64,000 bases of DNA from an uncultured Carboxylicivirga sp. (GTDB taxonomy: Bacteria > Bacteroidota > Bacteroidia > Bacteroidales > Marinilabiliaceae), in the NCBI RefSeq assembly GCF_963668385.1, contig NZ_OY764327.1, positions 434,001-498,000 on the forward strand, in the 5' to 3' direction. This document shows, in pieces, positions 7,737 to 16,314 of the stretch. How positions within the stretch are numbered: position 1 is the stretch's first letter; each line of letters starts with the position of its first letter. Under the pieces are notes generated by a model. The model saw nothing but the letters and a program-made list of their open reading frames with translations, was not told the DNA's origin and did no database searches. The position numbers and the translations under genes were made by a program.

Positions 7737-9461
7737 ATGATTAAAAGATTGCGAAACCTGAGTATCAGATTTAAAATAGCCTTGTTACTCAACTCGTTTG
7801 CACTCTTAATAATCTTTTTAGTATCGGTTGTTTTAGCACAGCAATTTAAAAGTGCTCTTCAGGAACGTATTCTTTTACAACTATCTTCCATCAGACATTT
7901 AAAAACCATACAGATGGAAAGAATTCTGGATAGCCACATGCAAGAAATTAAAATAATGCTATCGCATATCAACAATAGCGAATACCTTGACGCTTTAGCA
8001 GCAGATCGTTTTATCCATATAGATTCCATAGTTATTAACAATGAACTAGCCGAAACATTAGAATTAAAAAACGATACTCTTTTTATCGAAGACATCAGCT
8101 CCGATATTAGTGACGGGACTTTGCATTTAGCCTACCACGTAGCTCATCAAAATGTAATTTACACCTTTTACTCTACTCCACAATCCATTCAGAATGTATT
8201 ATTTGAGCGCACAGGAATGGGCGAATCAGGAGAAACTTATATTGTTGGTAACGATGGATATATGAGAAGCCAGTCACGATTTTGGATCGACACATTCCCA
8301 ACACATATTAATAGTAAAACAAAGGCTTTTAATATGGCACAAGATATAGGCGGAGGAGTCACTCAACATACCGATTATAGAGGCATTGAAGTATTTAGCT
8401 CCTTTTCATCCTTTCATTACCATGGACTTAACTGGGTAATTCTTTCGGAAATTGATGTTGAAGAAGCACTTCTGCCATTAGAGTATATGGAAAAACGTAT
8501 TTTTCTTATATCAGCCCTAATTGCAATAGGAGTATTACTTCTTTCAAATTTATTGGCTTGGTACATTGTTCATCCGGTATTAAATGTTAAAAAGGCACTG
8601 ACCAAAATATCGAAAGGAGAAAAAACGACCATACCTCACTATAAAAACCATGATGAAATTGGTAGTCTATTCTCAACTTTGGGATTATTAATTACCAATA
8701 CCGAACAAATAATTGACTTTGCCAATCACATTGCCAATGGGCAATTTAATCGCACTATGGTAATGCGCAGTCAGGATGATCGTTTGGTAAGTAGCTTAAA
8801 CTACATGAAAGATCAACTAATTGAAATACAAGAGCGAGAGCGCCAATTACAAATAAAAAGTCAGCGTTTATTAATGGCCGGCGAAGAAAAAGAGCGTGAT
8901 CGCTTAAGTAAAGAGCTTCATGATAGCATTGGGCCTTTACTCACCAATCTTAAGCTGATACTATCGCAAAACGATACAAGTAAAGCCATTGTTGAAAAAA
9001 GAGTTCAGAATATAATTGAAGAAGTACGAAAAATATCAGTTAACCTCATGCCTTCTGTCTTAAAAGATTTTGGTTTGATAGCTGCTGTTCAAAACTTTAT
9101 TGATCAATTACCAAAATCTACAGACTGCCAAATTTCTTTTGTAGCAGATAAAGAAGAAGAATCGAATATACCTTTAGATATAGCTCTAAATGCGTTTCGA
9201 ATCATACAGGAATCCATTAACAATGCATTGAAACATGCCAATGCAAGCAAAATAAAATTATCAATTACCGAGTTTTCTAACCAAGTAAATATATATATTA
9301 CTGATAATGGAAATGGTTTCGATATTAATAAGATAACATTTGGAAATGGACTGATGAATATTAAAGAGCGTGTACATGTTTTTAACGGACATTTGGACAT
9401 TAAATCAGGAAAAGAAGGAACCAGTTTAGAAATAGAATTTGAAACAAAGCAAGAACTATGA
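7737..9461 (+). CDS. Sensor histidine kinase (HisKA_3 type) with periplasmic sensor domain
   Basis: 574 residues. TM1 ~13-34; a periplasmic, Cache-like sensor region ~35-250; TM2 ~254-278; HAMP ~280-333. A HisKA_3 dimerisation domain carries the phospho-acceptor in KELHDSIGPLL (His ~395). The HATPase domain follows at ~465-570 with the N box (NNALKHANAS), G1 (DNGNGF) and G2 (GNGLMNIKERV). It belongs to the NarX/DesK-like group that pairs with LuxR-type response regulators. Its gene overlaps the response regulator gene by 4 bp (ATGA). An imperfect inverted repeat (TTGGTT...AACCAA, about 7702-7731) lies right before the start and might be a regulator site. Confidence 0.93.
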   Translation: MIKRLRNLSIRFKIALLLNSFALLIIFLVSVVLAQQFKSALQERILLQLSSIRHLKTIQMERILDSHMQEIKIMLSHINNSEYLDALAADRFIHIDSIVINNELAETLELKNDTLFIEDISSDISDGTLHLAYHVAHQNVIYTFYSTPQSIQNVLFERTGMGESGETYIVGNDGYMRSQSRFWIDTFPTHINSKTKAFNMAQDIGGGVTQHTDYRGIEVFSSFSSFHYHGLNWVILSEIDVEEALLPLEYMEKRIFLISALIAIGVLLLSNLLAWYIVHPVLNVKKALTKISKGEKTTIPHYKNHDEIGSLFSTLGLLITNTEQIIDFANHIANGQFNRTMVMRSQDDRLVSSLNYMKDQLIEIQERERQLQIKSQRLLMAGEEKERDRLSKELHDSIGPLLTNLKLILSQNDTSKAIVEKRVQNIIEEVRKISVNLMPSVLKDFGLIAAVQNFIDQLPKSTDCQISFVADKEEESNIPLDIALNAFRIIQESINNALKHANASKIKLSITEFSNQVNIYITDNGNGFDINKITFGNGLMNIKERVHVFNGHLDIKSGKEGTSLEIEFETKQEL

Positions 9462-10078
9462 TTAAAGTAAGTATTACTGATGACCATGATTTATTCAGAA
9501 GCGGAATTGCTATGTTACTTGAAAAAACAAAAACCATTGAAGTTGTTCACCAAACTGCATCTGTCCAAGAATTGATGGCGCAACTAAAGCAATCTCCTGT
9601 TGATGTGGCACTGTTGGATATTTCGATGGGTGCAACCAGCGGATTAGAAGCCTTGCTCCTACTTAAAAAATCGCATCCTTCAGTTCGAAGTATTGTACTT
9701 ACCATGCACAACGAAGGTCAGTATGTTGTACAAGCAATTAGAAATGGGGCTTTTGGTTACTTATTAAAAGATTGTGGTCCCGATGAGCTTGCCGAGGCTA
9801 TTACACAAGTATTTAATGGTAAAAAGTATTTTAACAAAGATGTTTCTCATCTAATGATTGAAGCTGTTAATATTGAAAGCAATACGCAAAAAATATCGAA
9901 ACGCGAAAAAGAGGTACTACAACTGGTTGCACAAGGCCTTACAACCAACGAAATTGCGGCACAATTATTTGTTAGTAAACGCACTATTGAAACACATCGA
10001 AGTAATATATTAAAGAAATTGGATGTTCAAAACACCGCTGAGCTTATCACCAAAGCCACACAATTAGGACTTTTATAA
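9458..10078 (+). CDS. NarL/FixJ-type response regulator
   Basis: 206 residues. The receiver domain (~1-120) has the acidic pocket near residues 8-9 (TDDHD), a phospho-acceptor Asp ~54 (VALLDISMG) and a conserved Lys in LLKDCG. The LuxR/GerE helix-turn-helix (~143-205) includes SKREKEVLQLVAQGLTTNE and FVSKRTIETHRSNILKKLDV. It is translationally coupled to the histidine kinase. A perfect 8-2-8 palindrome 67 bp past its stop, upstream of the next gene, is a candidate binding site. Confidence 0.95.
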   Translation: MIKVSITDDHDLFRSGIAMLLEKTKTIEVVHQTASVQELMAQLKQSPVDVALLDISMGATSGLEALLLLKKSHPSVRSIVLTMHNEGQYVVQAIRNGAFGYLLKDCGPDELAEAITQVFNGKKYFNKDVSHLMIEAVNIESNTQKISKREKEVLQLVAQGLTTNEIAAQLFVSKRTIETHRSNILKKLDVQNTAELITKATQLGLL

Positions 10079-10144
10079 AAAAATCACCACAACACTCATT
10101 ATAAAACACTTAATTCCACTATCAATTCATCACCTCTTCAAAAT

Positions 10145-10162
10145 ATCCGTATAAATACGGAT
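10145..10162. promoter_or_regulatory. Perfect 18-bp palindrome, candidate response-regulator site
   Basis: ATCCGTATAAATACGGAT: 8-bp arms around AA. No T-run follows, so it is not a terminator. It is centred about 55-60 bp upstream of the -33 element of the next gene, a usual place for an activator site. Confidence 0.45.
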
Positions 10163-10209
10163 AGACTCCTACAAATTTTCCGTTATAAAAATATACCAAA
10201 AAGATGGAA

Positions 10210-10240
10210 TTGATGCGTGCCCCCTTTAAATCTACTTTTA
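10210..10240 (+). promoter_or_regulatory. Promoter of the small secreted repeat protein
   Basis: TTG (10210-10212), 20 nt, TACTTTTA (10233-10240; one mismatch to TAnnTTTG). The leader would be about 25-30 nt before the ATG at 10273. Confidence 0.5.
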
Positions 10241-10272
10241 CATCAGAAAATAACAACAAAAAATAAGTAGAT

Positions 10273-10656
10273 ATGAAAAGTATTTTAATAGTAGCTTTAT
10301 TAAGCATTGCATCGGTATCTTTTGCTCAGAACAACAACAGAGTTTACGGCCCCAAAGCCAAAAATGAAAAAGTTTGGATTAACAAATCAAATAAAAATGA
10401 AGTGGTAACCAATAACAACGAAAAGGTTACCGGTGGAACTGCTAAAAACAATCAGGTTTGGGTTAAAAACTATAACGATTCGGAAACAATCAAAGCCACA
10501 AGAAATGAAAGCAGAATGGCTTTAAAAGGTCCGAATGCTAAAAATTACAAACCTTATAATAAAAATAAGTCAATTAGTTTGAATGAATCTATCGATCAAA
10601 ACCTTGTTCAGTCTGAGGATTCACTAAATAAGCAAAGCAATATATTAATTGATTAA
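10273..10656 (+). CDS. Small secreted protein with GPxAKN repeats
   Basis: 127 residues with a clear signal peptide cut after SFA-Q (~residue 18). The mature part is Asn/Lys-rich and holds three imperfect copies of a short motif: GPKAKNEKVW, GTAKNNQVW and GPNAKNYKPY. No known domain recognised. It follows the two-component system on the same strand with its own promoter and a palindrome upstream, so it may be a target of the response regulator. It ends in a strong terminator. Confidence 0.7.
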   Translation: MKSILIVALLSIASVSFAQNNNRVYGPKAKNEKVWINKSNKNEVVTNNNEKVTGGTAKNNQVWVKNYNDSETIKATRNESRMALKGPNAKNYKPYNKNKSISLNESIDQNLVQSEDSLNKQSNILID

Positions 10657-10680
10657 AAAAAAGGCCTTCGGGCCTTTTTT
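10657..10680 (+). terminator. Strong intrinsic terminator
   Basis: AAAAAAGGCC-TTCG-GGCCTTTTTT, a GC-capped stem with a UUCG tetraloop, directly after the stop codon of the 10273-10656 gene. Confidence 0.92.
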
Positions 10681-10699
10681 AATTTTTTTTAGTATCTCA

Positions 10700-10727
10700 A
10701 AAAAAAGCCTGTCTTTGGGAGACAGGC
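10700..10727 (-). terminator. Terminator of the candidate small RNA
   Basis: Stem GCCTGTCT/AGACAGGC (10707-10727). On the minus strand it is followed by eight T. Confidence 0.85.
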
Positions 10728-10820
10728 GAGAAACATTCTAAGAAAAAATTCTAACCTAAACCTCACACACATCCGAATGTTTCTATATTTGGGGACCAGG
10801 AGAGCCTGATTTAAGTTGTG
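10700..10820 (-). ncRNA. Candidate small RNA with its own promoter and terminator
   Basis: A minus-strand promoter (TTG at 10855-10853, 20 nt, TAATTTTG at 10832-10825) is followed by ~115 nt without a reading frame, ending in a hairpin plus U-run. Predicted structure on the minus strand: a 6-bp hairpin with CUCU loop (plus positions 10795-10810), a perfect 9-bp stem GAAACATTC/GAATGTTTC (10775-10783 with 10730-10738), then the terminator hairpin. It is antisense to nothing coding and converges on the terminator of the gene at 10273. I cannot match it to a named RNA family. Confidence 0.6.
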
Positions 10821-10824
10821 ATAT

Positions 10825-10855
10825 CAAAATTAAGACCTTCGTTATGCGATGTCAA
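10825..10855 (-). promoter_or_regulatory. Minus-strand promoter of the candidate small RNA
   Basis: TTG, 20-nt spacer, TAATTTTG: an exact match to the Bacteroidota primary promoter pattern, with no coding gene behind it. Confidence 0.6.
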
Positions 10856-10919
10856 TACTTTAATCAAAAAATTTATCGTATTCTTTTATTTTTTTTCTTA
10901 TTGATTGCCGCAACATTAA

Positions 10920-10952
10920 TTGTACAAAGGCTGTTTAATTTTTCTATTTTTG
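10920..10952 (+). promoter_or_regulatory. Promoter of mutS2
   Basis: TTG at 10920-10922, 22-nt spacer, TATTTTTG at 10945-10952. The GTG start codon follows at 10979. Confidence 0.55.
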
Positions 10953-10978
10953 CAAAAAATTGAAGAAAAAGAAAAACA

Positions 10979-13468
10979 GTGATTTATCCCGTTAATTTCG
11001 AAGATAAGATAAAGTTTAGTCGCATTCGCGAGTATATCAAAAACAATTGTATGAGCAACCTGGGAAAAGAGATGGTTGATGAAATGCAATTCAGTACTAA
11101 TTATGATGAGACTCGTTTGAATCAACTTCAAACATTTGAGTTTAGGAGAATATGCATCGAAGAAGATAATTTTCCTCTTAGTTATTTTATTGATGTGCGC
11201 GAACCTCTGCTACGAATTAGAACCGAAGGACGATTTATGGAGGAGTCAGAACTATTCGATCTGCTTCGATCATTAAACACGATTAGTGACATTGTTCGTT
11301 TCTTCAATAAAAAAGACGATGAAGACTATCCCGAATTAAAAGCACTGGTTGCTAATGTTGCTATTTTTCCTTTTCTGCAGGATAAAATTAATTTCTTACT
11401 GAATAAATTCGGAAAGCTAAAAGACAATGCTTCTCCTGAGTTAGCCAGAATTCGTAAAGAAATTTTATCGAAACAAAATAGTATCTCACGCAAACTAAGT
11501 GCTATTCTTCGTAAAGCAAAGCAAGATGGGCTGGTCGAAGCAGATGTTAATATTGCCATTCGTGACGGGCGATCGGTAATACCTATTTCTTCGGCAAACA
11601 AACGCAAGCTGGGTGGTATTGTTCAGGATGAATCTGCGACTGGTAAAACTTCATTTGTTGAACCAACCGAAATTGTTGAAATCAACAATGAAGTTCGTGA
11701 GTTGGAATATGCTGAACGCCGAGAGATTGTTCGCATTTTAATTGATGTAGCTGATCAGATCAGACCTTACATTAACGATCTCCTGGAATCGTATCGATTT
11801 ATGGGAACAATCGATTTTATCAGAGCAAAAGCTCGTTTTGCTATAAGTATAGATGCTACTCTACCTGAATTCCACAACGATCAGAGCTTTATTTGGAAAG
11901 AAAGTAAACACCCACTATTATATCTTCAGCATAAAGAAGCAAAAAAAGAGGTAATTCCACTTGACATTGAACTTACGTCACCAAAACAAAGACTTTTATT
12001 AATTTCCGGACCAAATGCCGGAGGTAAATCAGTTTGTCTTCAAACAGTTGGATTACTTCAATATATGTTTCAGTGCGGTTGTTTGGTTCCCATGCACGAA
12101 AGCTCTAAAATGGGATTTTTTCAGGATATATTCATCGACATTGGAGATGAGCAATCCATTGAAAATGATTTAAGTACCTACAGCTCTCACCTATTTAATA
12201 TGAAACACTTTTTACGCTACAGTAAAAAGGAAACATTGATTTTAATTGATGAATTTGGTACAGGAACCGAACCTATGCTTGGTGGAGCTATTGCCGAAAG
12301 TGTATTAGAGCAATTAAATAAACAAGGCGTCTACGGAGTAATAACCACTCACTACACCAACCTAAAACATATGGCATCGCAAACTGAGGGTATTGAAAAT
12401 GGAGCCATGCTTTTTGATACAGGACGTATAATGCCTTTATATAAACTGCAAATAGCTCAACCAGGCTCATCTTTTGCCTTTGAAATAGCACGTAAGATTG
12501 GCTTACCTGAAAACATCCTTAGTAGTGCCAAAGAAAAAATAGGTCAGGAGCACGTTGATTATGATAAAAACCTTCGTGAGATAGTTAGAGACAAACGATA
12601 TTGGGAGCAAAAGCGTAATACAATCCGCATAAACGAAAAACGTCTGGCCGAAGTGTTGGAACGCTACCAGCTCGAACTTCAAAACATCAAAAAAGAGCGT
12701 AGAGATGTAATGGAGAAAGCAAAAAACGAAGCTGATCAGCTTCTTTCGAATGCCAACAAAGAAATTGAAAACACCATTCGAACCATTAAAGAATCGCAGG
12801 CCGAAAAAGAAAAAACTAAACTGGCTCGTAAAAAGCTCGATCAATTTAAAGAGCAAGCATCCGATAAAAAGGAGAAGGATTCTAAAATAGAGAAGAAAAT
12901 TCAGCAAATAAAAGATCGAGAGCAGCGCAAAGCCAAACGTAAAAATGAAAAGACTCAGGTTGCTGAATCCCCCAAAGAGCAACCTAAGAAGATAGTTAAA
13001 GAAATAATTAGCAAAGGTGACACAGTAAAACTTGAAGGTCAGTCATTATCCGGGGAAGTATTATCTATAAGTGGAAAAGATGCTACAGTTGCTTTCGGAA
13101 ACATTCAAACTAAAGTAAAAATTAGCCGATTACATAAAGTTTCAAAGGGTAAAAAAGTTTCTCAAAACACATCATTGAACGCCTATACAAATGTTTCAGA
13201 TAAAGTAAGAGAACGAAAACTCACTTTTAAACCCGACATCGACCTACGTGGCTACAGAGCCGAAGAAGCTATACAAATGGTTATTAATCATATTGATGAA
13301 GCTGTAATTTGCGAAGCTCACGAAGTTAAAATACTACATGGAAAAGGAAACGGTATTTTACGAACACTTATTCGGGAACAACTGGTAACGATACCATTTG
13401 TACACAAGTTTCGTGATGCCCACATACAAGAAGGAGGATCAGGTATTACCATTGTTGAACTGGAATAA
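10979..13468 (+). CDS. mutS2: MutS2 family endonuclease/ATPase with Smr domain
   Basis: 829 residues, normal for the family. The MutS-type core has Walker A (GPNAGGKS) and Walker B (LILIDEFGTGTEP), followed by a long Lys/Glu coiled coil (~510-640), a KOW-like linker and a C-terminal Smr nuclease domain (LRGYRAEEAI... HGKGNGILR). MutS2 proteins act in suppression of recombination or ribosome rescue rather than mismatch repair. The start is a GTG: the MIYPVNFEDKI beginning matches the usual N-terminus of Bacteroidota homologues, and no ATG lies upstream in frame. The gene stands alone with its own promoter and terminator. Confidence 0.95.
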   Translation: MIYPVNFEDKIKFSRIREYIKNNCMSNLGKEMVDEMQFSTNYDETRLNQLQTFEFRRICIEEDNFPLSYFIDVREPLLRIRTEGRFMEESELFDLLRSLNTISDIVRFFNKKDDEDYPELKALVANVAIFPFLQDKINFLLNKFGKLKDNASPELARIRKEILSKQNSISRKLSAILRKAKQDGLVEADVNIAIRDGRSVIPISSANKRKLGGIVQDESATGKTSFVEPTEIVEINNEVRELEYAERREIVRILIDVADQIRPYINDLLESYRFMGTIDFIRAKARFAISIDATLPEFHNDQSFIWKESKHPLLYLQHKEAKKEVIPLDIELTSPKQRLLLISGPNAGGKSVCLQTVGLLQYMFQCGCLVPMHESSKMGFFQDIFIDIGDEQSIENDLSTYSSHLFNMKHFLRYSKKETLILIDEFGTGTEPMLGGAIAESVLEQLNKQGVYGVITTHYTNLKHMASQTEGIENGAMLFDTGRIMPLYKLQIAQPGSSFAFEIARKIGLPENILSSAKEKIGQEHVDYDKNLREIVRDKRYWEQKRNTIRINEKRLAEVLERYQLELQNIKKERRDVMEKAKNEADQLLSNANKEIENTIRTIKESQAEKEKTKLARKKLDQFKEQASDKKEKDSKIEKKIQQIKDREQRKAKRKNEKTQVAESPKEQPKKIVKEIISKGDTVKLEGQSLSGEVLSISGKDATVAFGNIQTKVKISRLHKVSKGKKVSQNTSLNAYTNVSDKVRERKLTFKPDIDLRGYRAEEAIQMVINHIDEAVICEAHEVKILHGKGNGILRTLIREQLVTIPFVHKFRDAHIQEGGSGITIVELE

Positions 13469-13493
13469 AAAACTTAAAAAAAACAGCAAAAAA

Positions 13494-13529
13494 AGCCTGT
13501 ATGCCCCTTTGGAGCTACAGGTTTTTTTT
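13494..13529 (+). terminator. Terminator of mutS2
   Basis: Stem CCTGTA/TACAGG with flanking A-run and T-run complementarity and a 14-nt loop. It ends in TTTTTTT and lies about 26 bp after the mutS2 stop. Confidence 0.75.
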
Positions 13530-13896
13530 ATTACTTGCCTTACTGTAATTCAAACGTATTGCACAAAGCCAAAACAGCATTACGAGACTAAATAACAATA
13601 CTTTATCAACAATCTTTAATGATACATTTCATCTAAAAGTTTGTTTAAAAGCATTGTTAATCTCAGCTTATAATAGGATACTTTCTGTAATTCATTTGAT
13701 TACGATACAACCAACCTATACCATGACCAATGCTCAGTTTTTAATACTGAACAGAAACTTTTTTTTGACAAAAAAATAAACCTTTTATAACATAGTAAGG
13801 TAAAACCGAAATGTAGCTGAAAAGCGAGTACCATAAAGACAGACTTTTCAATTCAGATATTTTTTAAAGTATGTTTATCCGTTTAATAGTAAGGCT
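13530..13896. other. Non-coding stretch before the acidic protein gene
   Basis: AT-rich, with no open frame of note. A possible promoter of classical type (TTGACA near 13767 and TATAAC about 15 nt later) lies ~100 bp before the next gene; otherwise I see nothing in it. Confidence 0.4.
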
Positions 13897-14283
13897 ATGA
13901 GCAACAAACCAAGAATTATTAAAGACTATAAGAAACTTAGTGAAGAGATTAAAGAACAAATAAAATTGACGTATCCTTATGGTTTTAGTGAAAATCTGAT
14001 CCGATTTTCATATAAAGATGGTCAAATGATAAGTGCGCTTCCATTTGAAACAGACGACAGCTATTTTTTGGTTAAAATGAGCACCGTTGAAGCAGAACAA
14101 ATCATTGAAGATGATGACGACTACAACGATGATGGAAATCTAAAAAGCAGCGCTAAAGAAGACTACTCAGAAAAGTACGCTGATGTTGATTACATGAAAG
14201 ATGTTATTGACGAGGAAGTAGAAGATGAGGAAGATGACGACAGTTACGACGATGACGATTTAGATGAGGAAGATGATGAATAA
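13897..14283 (+). CDS. Conserved acidic protein of unknown function
   Basis: 128 residues. A basic, folded-looking N-terminal half (~1-70; KDYKKLSEEIKEQIKLTYPY, SALPFETDDSYFLVKMS) is followed by an extremely Asp/Glu-rich tail from ~71 to the end. The N-terminal part resembles a small protein widespread in Bacteroidota that is sometimes mislabelled as DNA primase; I see no primase motif. The tail suggests a DNA mimic or a binder of basic proteins, which is speculation. It converges with the barrel gene at 14305. Confidence 0.75.
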   Translation: MSNKPRIIKDYKKLSEEIKEQIKLTYPYGFSENLIRFSYKDGQMISALPFETDDSYFLVKMSTVEAEQIIEDDDDYNDDGNLKSSAKEDYSEKYADVDYMKDVIDEEVEDEEDDDSYDDDDLDEEDDE

Positions 14284-14304
14284 TCATCCTCCTACCTTAT
14301 TTAT

Positions 14305-15906
14305 TTAAAAGTTATTGTAGATACTTTTCAAAGAAGTCCTGACACCAAAATAAAAGTGTTGGGTTTCTTCTGTTTGTTCATCATTAGTTAGCTTTCGCAA
14401 ACGCGCACCAGCAACAATGTTAAACATATTTCGGGGATTGATTAAATAACTGATATTAAAATCGGCATTATACACATTGGTTTTCAATCCCTGACCAATA
14501 AAATGTCCATAATCATACGGACGATTATTACTTCCCATATTTACATCTTTACCCCAACTTACACCGTCACCATAATCGTCACCGTACATAGCTTTCATTA
14601 ACTCAGCTTTAAACATCCATCTATGGTTACGATATTTTATCAAAGCAAACCCTTCCCTAAAATTAGCACCCAAAATATGAGCCAAAGGTTGCTGATAGTG
14701 TGAATTTGCATAAATACTGGTATAATGCGAATAAAGATAAGGTCGTGCCTGATTAAACTCAGCCTGAAAATCCAATTTACGAATACCGAATAAATCAAAA
14801 GTTTTTAATCCTAACTGAAATCCATGCTTGTTGGCCCACCACTTATTTCCACCAAATACTTCATCAGCTTTAAACTCTCCTAAAACAAACTGTCCATAAA
14901 AAGTTAGCCATTTGGCCGCAATGTACTTAGCATTAAAACCTAATGTTACATTATCAGGTGAGCCAAGGGCATATTCAATGGGGCGCATAAAAGCTACTGG
15001 ATTTAAATAATGCCAGTCAAATCCTCTATACCCTGTTGTATCTTGCTCTGCATAAACCACACTTGCGAAGAAACCAAGACTGGTTCGCTTAGCTATATTA
15101 AAGTCTAAATATTGAAATACACCATATTTACCATCAAAACGATAATCATAAATAGCTTTCTGCTCATCGTACTGAAGCATCTTGTTATAAAGAATGGTGT
15201 ATTTAACTTTCCAGAAATCAGCGGTAAGTTTTATATACGGATAACTAAATGCCACATCAGATAATAACATTGAACGATGGCCATCTCCAAAAAAATGCTT
15301 ACCGTTACCTATTTGTAAACTAAAATATTGAGCAAAATCGAATGCCACATATGCAGTAACATTCGTATAATCGTGCCCATTAGTTCCATAATCTTTGCGC
15401 TTACCCCACCCAGGCATTACATCATATTTATTAGCAAAATCATCAATGTAATTAGGAACAACAGCTTGCGTTTCTAAAAAATCGGTGTAAAAATGCACAC
15501 TCTTCCCTATGTTCCCTTCAATAAATAAACCACGAGTATTAGTATAGGTCGTTTGTCCGTCTATATTTTCTTTGCCTACTTCAAAATTAAAGAGAGGATT
15601 AATGACAATATTTATATCATCCTTTTTTAACTGAATAAGATCATCATGAAATATACGTTTCCAAAAATTCAAATGTCCAGAAGGCACTTTCAAACCATCA
15701 TATAAAATCGAATCAGTATTAAATATCTCATTCAACTCATCCATCCGGTATTGCCTTACCGAAGTATGAAAATTAGTACCAGGATGATAAACATATCTCT
15801 CAAAGGGAGTATATTGATAATCGTCGTAATGACTTTGCAATTGTGCTTGGGCAAAATCAGTAACGAACAATAGCAACAACAGAGCTAAATATTTGTGTTT
15901 AATCAT
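14305..15906 (-). CDS. Outer-membrane beta-barrel protein, Wzi/RemB-like
   Basis: About 533 residues from the chosen ATG at 15906. A longer reading from a TTG at 15936 would add ten residues in front of the signal peptide and is less likely. The signal peptide ends near FAQA-Q. The rest is rich in alternating aromatic strands typical of a beta-barrel (KHFFGDGHRSMLLSDVAFSY, VHFYTDFLETQAVVPN). The FGDGHRSMLLSD segment is characteristic of capsule-assembly Wzi-like and gliding-motility RemB-like barrels in Bacteroidota. Role inferred: surface polysaccharide attachment or gliding-related outer-membrane protein. The last residue is aromatic (Phe), as usual for barrel proteins. Confidence 0.75.
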   Translation of the reverse strand: MIKHKYLALLLLLFVTDFAQAQLQSHYDDYQYTPFERYVYHPGTNFHTSVRQYRMDELNEIFNTDSILYDGLKVPSGHLNFWKRIFHDDLIQLKKDDINIVINPLFNFEVGKENIDGQTTYTNTRGLFIEGNIGKSVHFYTDFLETQAVVPNYIDDFANKYDVMPGWGKRKDYGTNGHDYTNVTAYVAFDFAQYFSLQIGNGKHFFGDGHRSMLLSDVAFSYPYIKLTADFWKVKYTILYNKMLQYDEQKAIYDYRFDGKYGVFQYLDFNIAKRTSLGFFASVVYAEQDTTGYRGFDWHYLNPVAFMRPIEYALGSPDNVTLGFNAKYIAAKWLTFYGQFVLGEFKADEVFGGNKWWANKHGFQLGLKTFDLFGIRKLDFQAEFNQARPYLYSHYTSIYANSHYQQPLAHILGANFREGFALIKYRNHRWMFKAELMKAMYGDDYGDGVSWGKDVNMGSNNRPYDYGHFIGQGLKTNVYNADFNISYLINPRNMFNIVAGARLRKLTNDEQTEETQHFYFGVRTSLKSIYNNF

Positions 15907-15989
15907 AAAGCGATGATTGAAATGCGAATATAACAAAAACGACTAAGCTTGCTATACGCCTTATCACACCAAGGGTTTCAAAAGTTTTG

Positions 15990-16147
15990 ATAATAAAAAA
16001 ACCACTTATCTAAAGTGGTAAAAAAGGAGGAAAAGCCACTGCTCTCTCGTTATCCTTAAATGGCTAATATGTGCCTGGATCCTCATACCCTTATTATAGC
16101 GAGGCGCACAAGCTTTTCACCCCAACCTGCATTCGCAGCCTTAATCC
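15990..16147 (-). ncRNA. Candidate structured ncRNA (~155 nt), family not identified
   Basis: On the minus strand TACTTTTG (16160-16153) is followed by ~150 nt ending in a clear intrinsic terminator. There is no plausible open frame. The GC content is clearly higher than in the flanking intergenic DNA. Visible pairing: ends GGA/UCC and CUGC/GCAG close the molecule; inside, UGUGC/GCACA (16110-16106 with 16074-16070) and CCUC/GAGG (16104-16101 with 16084-16081) form an apical arm. It lacks the GGAAG...AGCAG core of SRP RNA and the known cores of RNase P and tmRNA. A 6S-type RNA is the best guess from size and rod shape, unproven. Confidence 0.55.
15994..16019 (-). terminator. Terminator of the candidate ncRNA at 16147-15990
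   Basis: Stem ACCACTT/AAGTGGT (16001-16019, loop ATCTA) with seven T following on the minus strand. It lies 90 bp upstream of the barrel gene start, so it cannot be that gene's terminator. Confidence 0.8.
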
Positions 16148-16314
16148 ATGGACAAAAGTAAATTACAAAAACTATATATACATGTCAAGAATTACAAAGG
16201 ATTTATTATTTACAAAGAAGAAAAATACACTAACTTTGAAACATCTTACGTGTCCTTTTCTGACAGGTTTACTAAATTTAAGTAATCACATTTTCAATCT
16301 AGAAACCAAATTTG

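Noticed and set aside
15990..16147. SRP (4.5S) RNA as identity of the ncRNA
   Set aside because: The conserved GGAAG...AGCAG internal-loop core is absent.
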